A DNA stretch of 19,057 bases from Chryseobacterium gleum (GTDB taxonomy: Bacteria; Bacteroidota; Bacteroidia; Flavobacteriales_C; GCA-002722245): positions 1-19,057 of the forward strand of contig CAMDPJ010000017.1 in the NCBI GenBank assembly GCA_945903925.1. Direction: 5' to 3'. A program made the translations under genes and the position numbers. Of this stretch, positions 14,711-19,057 are shown piece by piece (within the stretch, counting starts at the first letter, position 1; each line of letters begins with the position of its first letter). Below the pieces are notes generated by a model. It saw only the letters and a program-made list of their open reading frames with translations, did not search any database and had not been told where the DNA came from.

Positions 14711-14926
14711 TCAAACCTCCCCCACCAAATCTGCTATAGAAACTTTCATTGCCTTAGCGATTTCAACCAATGTGAGAAAACTAGGGTTAAAATTTTCGTT
14801 TTCAATTCTCCTAATAGTGCGCTCATCCACACCACAATCTACCTGTGTTAGCTTTCTTTCTTTTCTCAACTTTTTAAGATTTGCCGAAAGATTTTGAAGA
14901 TATTTTAACTCCTCTTTGTGGTTCAC
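14711..14926 (-). CDS. Small XRE/Cro-CI family helix-turn-helix regulator
   Basis: 71-residue DNA-binding protein consisting of little more than an HTH_3 domain. The helix-turn-helix is clear: NLKKLRKERKLTQVD (16-30), then the recognition part VDERTIRRIENENFNPS (33-49), then LTLVEIAKAMKVSIADLVG (52-70). The start codon is GTG (14924-14926); no in-frame ATG gives the full domain. A dyad lies directly upstream of the start (14931-14952), a fitting place for autoregulation. It precedes the envelope lipoprotein run in the same direction, 167 bases away, and is divergent from the transglutaminase-like genes, so it may control either; there is no direct evidence. Confidence 0.82.
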   Translation of the reverse strand: MNHKEELKYLQNLSANLKKLRKERKLTQVDCGVDERTIRRIENENFNPSFLTLVEIAKAMKVSIADLVGEV

Positions 14927-14930
14927 TACC

Positions 14931-14952
14931 TAGACATACTTTACTATGCCTA
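14931..14952. promoter_or_regulatory. Dyad next to the XRE start, possible operator
   Basis: TAGACATA and TATGCCTA pair at seven of eight positions around a six-base spacer, four bases upstream of the XRE GTG codon. XRE regulators often bind such dyads at their own promoters; binding here is inference from position. Confidence 0.3.
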
Positions 14953-15035
14953 AAAGTCATTATTTGGGTGATTTTAAAACAGGGCTATTTCGTCCGCTTT
15001 TTGAATTTTATTCGTAAATTGGTCTCCACTAAATA

Positions 15036-16376
15036 ATGAGATTCTTTTACACAGTCATATTACTCTTAATTAACTTCACTTTATCTGCGCAGATAAAGCA
15101 AGTAGAACAACCTACTTTTAAATCTTTTGAACCAATATCAACTACAACTTCGGGATCAACAAATAATTATGGACAAAATAACAACAGAGTACTTTCGCCT
15201 GTAGAAAAAAGCAATTATGCATTAATCGGACAATCCACCTCATCTGCCGATCAAAAGCGAAAAGAATATGCACTATTTCTAAGGGAAGAACGCCAAGAAG
15301 AAATCAAACAGCAATTTCTTTTGCTGAAAAATAAAAGCACCGACTCGAGCAAGATAAATGAGGTGAACGCGCTAAAATCAAAACTTCGCCTTGCTAACTA
15401 CCATTCATCGGTATACATTTCAAAATCGAAGTTCTATTTTTCTGCGGCACAAGAACTGAAACAAATGCTCGAAGGCAAAACACCTATCAACTTGAAACGC
15501 GCTGTTTTTTGCGTAGAAAACGCATGGTATGGCAATACAAAAACCTACAAACATTTTTGCAATTCAATTAACCAGCTCACTTGGTTGTGCAAAGAAATAT
15601 TACACCAAGAAAACAAAACAGAAAGCGACATTCAAGCATGTCATCAAGCTATTCAAAAAATATACAAGGATACTATTTTCGTTAAAAAGACCGATGGCAC
15701 AATCAAAATATTCCCTCCTTTAAAATACGATTTCAACGATTTCTTTGGCGCTAAAAATTATTCAAAATTATTTGTTACTAAACTATTGGAAACAAAAAGC
15801 GGACAGTGCCATTCTCTGCCACTACTATACCTCATACTAGCCAAAGAACTTAATGTAGATGCCTATTTAGCCATTGCACCAAACCACTCTTATGTTAAAT
15901 ATCCCATAGGCTCAAACATGTATAGTTTTGAATGCACCAGTGCTCAAAAAGTTAGCGACAGTTGGATGGTAGCTTCGGGCTACATATCATCTATGGCCAT
16001 AAAAAATGGAATTTATTTAGCGCCGCTCACGCAAAAAGAAGCCGTTGCGCAGTGCTTAAACGATTTGTGCAACGAATACCAGCATGAATTCGGTTTCGAT
16101 GATTTTGTTTTATTGCAATCGCAGCTATCCATTAAGCACTATCCAATGGGTATAAGCGCAATGCTCAATATTTCAAATTGTGTAACCGCTTATTGCTTTT
16201 TCATGGCCGAGAAATACAAATTTCCTCCGCTAGAAAAAATGAATCAATACCCCGAACTTAAAAAACGCTACGAATTAATGCTCGATTTAGAAAAAGATAT
16301 TGATGCTTTGGGCTACATTAAAATTCCAAATGAAGAATACGCCAAATGGCTAAACTCGGCAAATAACAATGAATAA
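15036..16376 (+). CDS. Exported transglutaminase-like (Cys-His-Glu) protein, paralogue 1
   Basis: 446 residues with a signal peptide (MRFFYTVILLLINFTLSAQ) and no lipobox, so probably periplasmic or secreted. Residues 20-140 are low-complexity and charged. The conserved core begins at AVFCVENAWYGNT (156-168), continues with YDFNDFF (231-237), and then shows a transglutaminase-type core: SGQCHSLPLLYLILAKE (255-271) with candidate nucleophile Cys258, APNHSYVKY (281-289) with His284, and FECTS (298-302) with Glu299 where the third catalytic residue usually lies. DSWMVASGYISSMAIKNGIY follows near 308. The next gene is a paralogue with the same motifs. A peptidase or crosslinking role is inferred from the fold only. 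It is the first gene of the plus-strand run; its stop overlaps the next start by 8 bases. Confidence 0.68.
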   Translation: MRFFYTVILLLINFTLSAQIKQVEQPTFKSFEPISTTTSGSTNNYGQNNNRVLSPVEKSNYALIGQSTSSADQKRKEYALFLREERQEEIKQQFLLLKNKSTDSSKINEVNALKSKLRLANYHSSVYISKSKFYFSAAQELKQMLEGKTPINLKRAVFCVENAWYGNTKTYKHFCNSINQLTWLCKEILHQENKTESDIQACHQAIQKIYKDTIFVKKTDGTIKIFPPLKYDFNDFFGAKNYSKLFVTKLLETKSGQCHSLPLLYLILAKELNVDAYLAIAPNHSYVKYPIGSNMYSFECTSAQKVSDSWMVASGYISSMAIKNGIYLAPLTQKEAVAQCLNDLCNEYQHEFGFDDFVLLQSQLSIKHYPMGISAMLNISNCVTAYCFFMAEKYKFPPLEKMNQYPELKKRYELMLDLEKDIDALGYIKIPNEEYAKWLNSANNNE

Positions 16377-17508
16377 AGTGGTACAAATATTATTTATTGT
16401 TTTGTGTTGCGGCATTCTCGCTTGTCAGAAAAAACAATTCGCTTCTGCCGAAAGCATTGATTTTGGAAAAACATATTCAAAAGACAGTTTACAAAATAAG
16501 GCGATTGTTATTGATGCTTTGCCCAACAAGGCAAAATTCACAAGAGAAACGCTCGATATAAAAATCAACACTCTCTTCTATGAAACTGCTTTTAACAAAC
16601 TAGAAAACATGTTGGCAGGCAAAGAGATGCTTAGTTTTAAAGATGCTGTTTTCACTGTTGAAAATGCTTTTTACGACAACACTTTAAATCGTTTGGAATA
16701 CGATATTACTATTTCCTATTTAACCTATCTGTGCGATGCTTGGTGCGAAACAAATAAAACAAACTACAAAGAAACAGATAGCGCTCAGGTATTGGCAAGT
16801 GCTGCGATTTACAAAATTATTACCGATAGTATTATCGATATAAAAGGCAACGTAGCTTCTTTGCCTTACACTTACGATTTTAACGATAATTTCGCCCAGC
16901 AGCATTGGCAAAATATGTTTGTCACCAAACTCTTAAACACGCATAAAGGCAACTGCCATTCGCTTCCATTTTTGTATAAAATTCTTGCTGATGAAATGAA
17001 GGTTAAAGCCTATCTTTCCTTTTTACCCAACCACATTTACATCAAACAAAAATGCAAGAAATCGGGTTGGTACAACACCGAACTCACCAACAATATGTTT
17101 CCGCACGATGCGTGGTTAATGGCATCGGGCTATGTTAGTAGAGAAGCTATAGTAAGTGGAATTTACATGGACACGATTAGCGACAAACAATCCATTTCTA
17201 TTTGTTTAAACGATTTAGCCAAAGGCTATTTGAGAAAGTTTAAGAATAATGCCAATCTTGATTTTGTAATTCAATGTTGTGATTTAGGCTTACAATACTT
17301 TCCAAATTATGCCGAATTACTTTTACTCAAAGCAGAAACTTTAAAAGAGATATATTCAAAGAATAAAACACTTAAGTCCTACACTGAAATGGAAAACACC
17401 TATGCTTCATTGCTTAAATTACATTACCGTGAAGTTCCATCATCAATGTTTAACGAATGGATTTCAACAATGAAAACAGGCGAAAATATCTACAGTCAAA
17501 ACAAATAA
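16369..17508 (+). CDS. Transglutaminase-like lipoprotein, paralogue 2
   Basis: 379 residues; the signal ends in lipobox GILAC with Cys19 then Gln-Lys-Lys, so this copy is membrane-anchored, unlike its neighbour. It shares with paralogue 1 the motifs AVFTVENAFYDNT (93-105), YDFNDNF (169-175), KGNCHSLPFLYKILADE (193-209, Cys196), LPNHIYIK (219-226, His222), a Glu in YNTELT (235-240, Glu238), DAWLMASGYVSREAIVSGIY, and CLNDLAKGY. The C-terminal part (about 290-379) is helical and TPR-like (LLLLKAETLKEIYSKNKTL). Conserved Cys, His and Glu argue that both copies are active enzymes. The 8-base overlap with the upstream stop shows translational coupling. The pair arose by tandem duplication, then split into secreted and anchored forms. 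Substrate unknown. Confidence 0.68.
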   Translation: MNKVVQILFIVLCCGILACQKKQFASAESIDFGKTYSKDSLQNKAIVIDALPNKAKFTRETLDIKINTLFYETAFNKLENMLAGKEMLSFKDAVFTVENAFYDNTLNRLEYDITISYLTYLCDAWCETNKTNYKETDSAQVLASAAIYKIITDSIIDIKGNVASLPYTYDFNDNFAQQHWQNMFVTKLLNTHKGNCHSLPFLYKILADEMKVKAYLSFLPNHIYIKQKCKKSGWYNTELTNNMFPHDAWLMASGYVSREAIVSGIYMDTISDKQSISICLNDLAKGYLRKFKNNANLDFVIQCCDLGLQYFPNYAELLLLKAETLKEIYSKNKTLKSYTEMENTYASLLKLHYREVPSSMFNEWISTMKTGENIYSQNK

Positions 17509-17533
17509 GATTATATTTAACAACGATAATGAA

Positions 17534-18475
17534 ATGAAAAAAACAAACAGCATACTAACTCTACTTTTAACGTTATCACTAAGCGCATTTTCTCAAACCA
17601 ATGATGTTGCAACACTAAGCAAAGGAAGATATATTGAAGTTTTCGAAAACGACACTTTGCAAAGAATCGGCTCTGTAATGTTTAATACCGTTAGCAATAA
17701 AATAGAATATTTTATTGAGGAAAGTGATTCGGTGGTGAAGCAATCGACGGAGAGTAGCAGGTGGATGAGCATGGATCCGTTGGCTGCAAAGTATCCGAGC
17801 ATGAGTCCGTATAATTTTGTTGCAAATAATCCTATTTTACTTGTCGATATTGATGGTAGAGATTTCATTGTTAAAAACACGGCAGCACAGCAAAAGACTA
17901 CGGCTGCATTTTCAATTATTTTCAATAATTCATCCGCCGCTTTTTCTTTTGATAAAAAAGGAAAACTGCTAATTGATCGAACAAAAATTCATGGGGAACT
18001 ATCAGCCGATCAAAGATTCATTTTGGACAAAATTGAAGGGCTTGCAACAGACAACACAATTCAAATAAAAATTAAATTTGTTAAAGAAGGAGGCAATTAC
18101 ACAGATATTCCTGATGCTACTAGGGATGAAAATGCCAAGCCAACTGAAGCGAAAATTTATATCAACATTAATCATCCATTATTAGAAGCAAAATTAAATG
18201 ATACTGATGATGGAACTTTATGCGAAGGTGATCCAAATTACAAACCAACAGATGAAGAAAAAACAATAGACATTTTAGGACATGAAATTGGACACATTTC
18301 TGAAGATCGAGCCGGAAGTAAAGTATTGGAGAAAACAAATGATCAAAAAACAGTAGGTTTTGAGAATGTTATTAGAAGAATACTAGGATTAAAGGAACGT
18401 GAAGGTAATTTACATGGAGATAACGATCAAGATGGCGTATACGAAAACAAAGGGAAACAAGAACCGAGCAAATAA
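17534..18475 (+). CDS. Exported orphan RHS-core protein with HExxH (M91-like) zincin toxin tail
   Basis: 313 residues. A signal peptide (MKKTNSILTLLLTLSLSAFS) is followed by a short region and then the hallmark C-terminal motif of the RHS-repeat-associated core: SRWMSMDPLAAKYPSMSPYN (75-94) and NNPILLVDIDGRDF (98-111). The RHS/YD repeats that normally precede this core by hundreds of residues are absent. As in polymorphic toxins, the core is followed by a distinct tail carrying DILGHEIGHISEDRAG (246-261), an HExxH zinc-metalloprotease site (His250, Glu251, His254), and later GFENVIRRILGLKER (275-289), which resembles the Glu-Asn-x-x-Arg pattern after the HExxH in the M91 effector family. Glu277 may be the third ligand. 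It is followed 11 bases later by a small exported protein, the expected place for an immunity gene. Release or delivery route is unknown. Confidence 0.72.
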   Translation: MKKTNSILTLLLTLSLSAFSQTNDVATLSKGRYIEVFENDTLQRIGSVMFNTVSNKIEYFIEESDSVVKQSTESSRWMSMDPLAAKYPSMSPYNFVANNPILLVDIDGRDFIVKNTAAQQKTTAAFSIIFNNSSAAFSFDKKGKLLIDRTKIHGELSADQRFILDKIEGLATDNTIQIKIKFVKEGGNYTDIPDATRDENAKPTEAKIYININHPLLEAKLNDTDDGTLCEGDPNYKPTDEEKTIDILGHEIGHISEDRAGSKVLEKTNDQKTVGFENVIRRILGLKEREGNLHGDNDQDGVYENKGKQEPSK

Positions 18476-18486
18476 TATTTAATTAG

Positions 18487-19002
18487 ATGAAAACAATTTG
18501 TATTTTCTTTTTTATTGCTTTAAGTAATAATTTCTTGTTGACAAGTGATGCAGAAAAAACAATCGCCACTGAAGGTATAGGAATAAATAGCATAGTTACT
18601 ATTGGAGAATCTAAAAATGAAATAAAAAGAAGATTTGGAAAATCAGATAAATTCCTCATAACTAAATACAAAGGCCACTCTTATACTGATGAAAAAGCTT
18701 ATAAAACAAATAGGAAAACTATTGAAAAATATGGGAAAAGCAAATCAGTTTATTTCTATAGTGCATTGCAGCTATATATAGGTTTTGATAATGATGACTT
18801 GGTAAACCGAGTTTATTTTACAAGTGATAGATACCAAACAAAAAGAGGATTAAAAGTTGGAGAAAGCAGAGAAAAAGCATATTCAATTTATGGACAAGGC
18901 GACTCGTGCCAAACTATTTTGCGTGTGCAAAACGAAGGCGTCGAAATATTTTTTAATCGATGTAATGAAGTGGAAAAGATATTAATTTTTAAAACATACT
19001 AA
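18487..19002 (+). CDS. Small exported protein, candidate immunity protein of the RHS-zincin
   Basis: 171 residues with an N-terminal hydrophobic segment (MKTICIFFFIALSNNFLLTS) typical of a signal peptide, so it would act in the periplasm, where an exported toxin would also be met. No database family is recalled with confidence. Two similar segments, TIGESKNEIKRRFGKSD (38-54) and KVGESREKAYSIYGQGD (122-138), are each followed by beta-rich sequence, recalling the tandem SmpA/BamE-like or BLIP-like inhibitor folds. It lies 11 bases after the toxin stop in the same direction, the usual toxin-immunity order. The immunity role is an inference from position, export and size. Confidence 0.55.
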   Translation: MKTICIFFFIALSNNFLLTSDAEKTIATEGIGINSIVTIGESKNEIKRRFGKSDKFLITKYKGHSYTDEKAYKTNRKTIEKYGKSKSVYFYSALQLYIGFDNDDLVNRVYFTSDRYQTKRGLKVGESREKAYSIYGQGDSCQTILRVQNEGVEIFFNRCNEVEKILIFKTY

Positions 19003-19045
19003 ATCTTAATTTTAAGAATACACAAGTGAATTAACAAAGATAAAA

Positions 19046-19057
19046 ATGAAAAAAACA
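19046..19057 (+). CDS. Start of a further gene, cut by the window end
   Basis: Only the first four codons are visible (ATG AAA AAA ACA, Met-Lys-Lys-Thr), the same as the first four of the RHS-core gene. The bases before it (TTAACAAAGATAAAA) also resemble those before that gene (TTAACAACGATAATGAA), so a second copy of the toxin unit may follow. The sequence is A-rich, so chance cannot be ruled out. Confidence 0.35.

Noticed and set aside
14603..14851. Plus-strand open frame of 82 codons overlapping the XRE regulator
   Set aside because: It runs antisense through the helix-turn-helix codons and across the 14671-14689 hairpin; no domain or signal is seen.
18483..18671. Minus-strand open frame over the start of the candidate immunity gene
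   Set aside because: Antisense to a signal-peptide coding region; hydrophobic by reverse complement only.

Overview
The window looks like chromosomal DNA from a member of the Bacteroidota. The evidence is a low GC content, a type IX secretion (T9SS) C-terminal sorting domain, many lipoproteins with a Cys-Lys-Lys lipobox, promoter-like boxes of the Bacteroidota type (TTG, about 20 bases, TAnnTTTG), and few Shine-Dalgarno sequences. A genus cannot be named from the sequence alone. No rRNA, tRNA, CRISPR array, transposase or phage gene was seen.

Region 1 (1-8716) is mostly housekeeping: a SAM-dependent O-methyltransferase, ornithine aminotransferase (rocD, minus), homoserine O-acyltransferase (metX, plus, GTG start), an RsmF/NOL1-type rRNA cytosine-C5 methyltransferase (minus), a ROK sugar kinase without the usual zinc site (minus), a two-gene unit of MATE exporter plus pentapeptide-repeat protein (plus), and tsaB for tRNA t6A synthesis (plus). 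The 372-base gap at 5557-5928 holds a possible decayed reading frame, a direct repeat and the exporter promoter.

Region 2 (8724-14926, all minus strand) is devoted to the cell envelope. A small XRE regulator (14711-14926) lies upstream of a five-gene run. In transcription order this run is two lipoproteins that share a helical 'R-P...S-x-E-Y' module, a Tat-exported protein of the alkaline-phosphatase/DUF1501-like fold, a lipoprotein with a CX4CH haem motif and a planctomycete-type cytochrome layout, and a small Ig-like lipoprotein. I read it as a split, miniaturised relative of the DUF1549/DUF1553/PSCyt1 + DUF1501 modules known from Planctomycetes; its function is unknown. A 63-base near-perfect inverted repeat sits inside the run, and an AACATTG heptamer repeat forms part of the last gene's signal peptide. 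A separate T9SS-secreted protein with three internal repeats follows, with its own promoter.

Region 3 (15036-19057, plus strand) is accessory. Two tandem paralogous secreted proteins have a transglutaminase-like Cys-His-Glu core. They are followed by a signal peptide plus orphan RHS-core plus HExxH zincin protein (a polymorphic-toxin tail without the RHS repeats), then by a small exported protein 11 bases downstream that is a good candidate for its immunity protein. The last bases appear to begin another gene whose leader and first codons resemble those of the toxin gene, hinting at a tandem toxin array.
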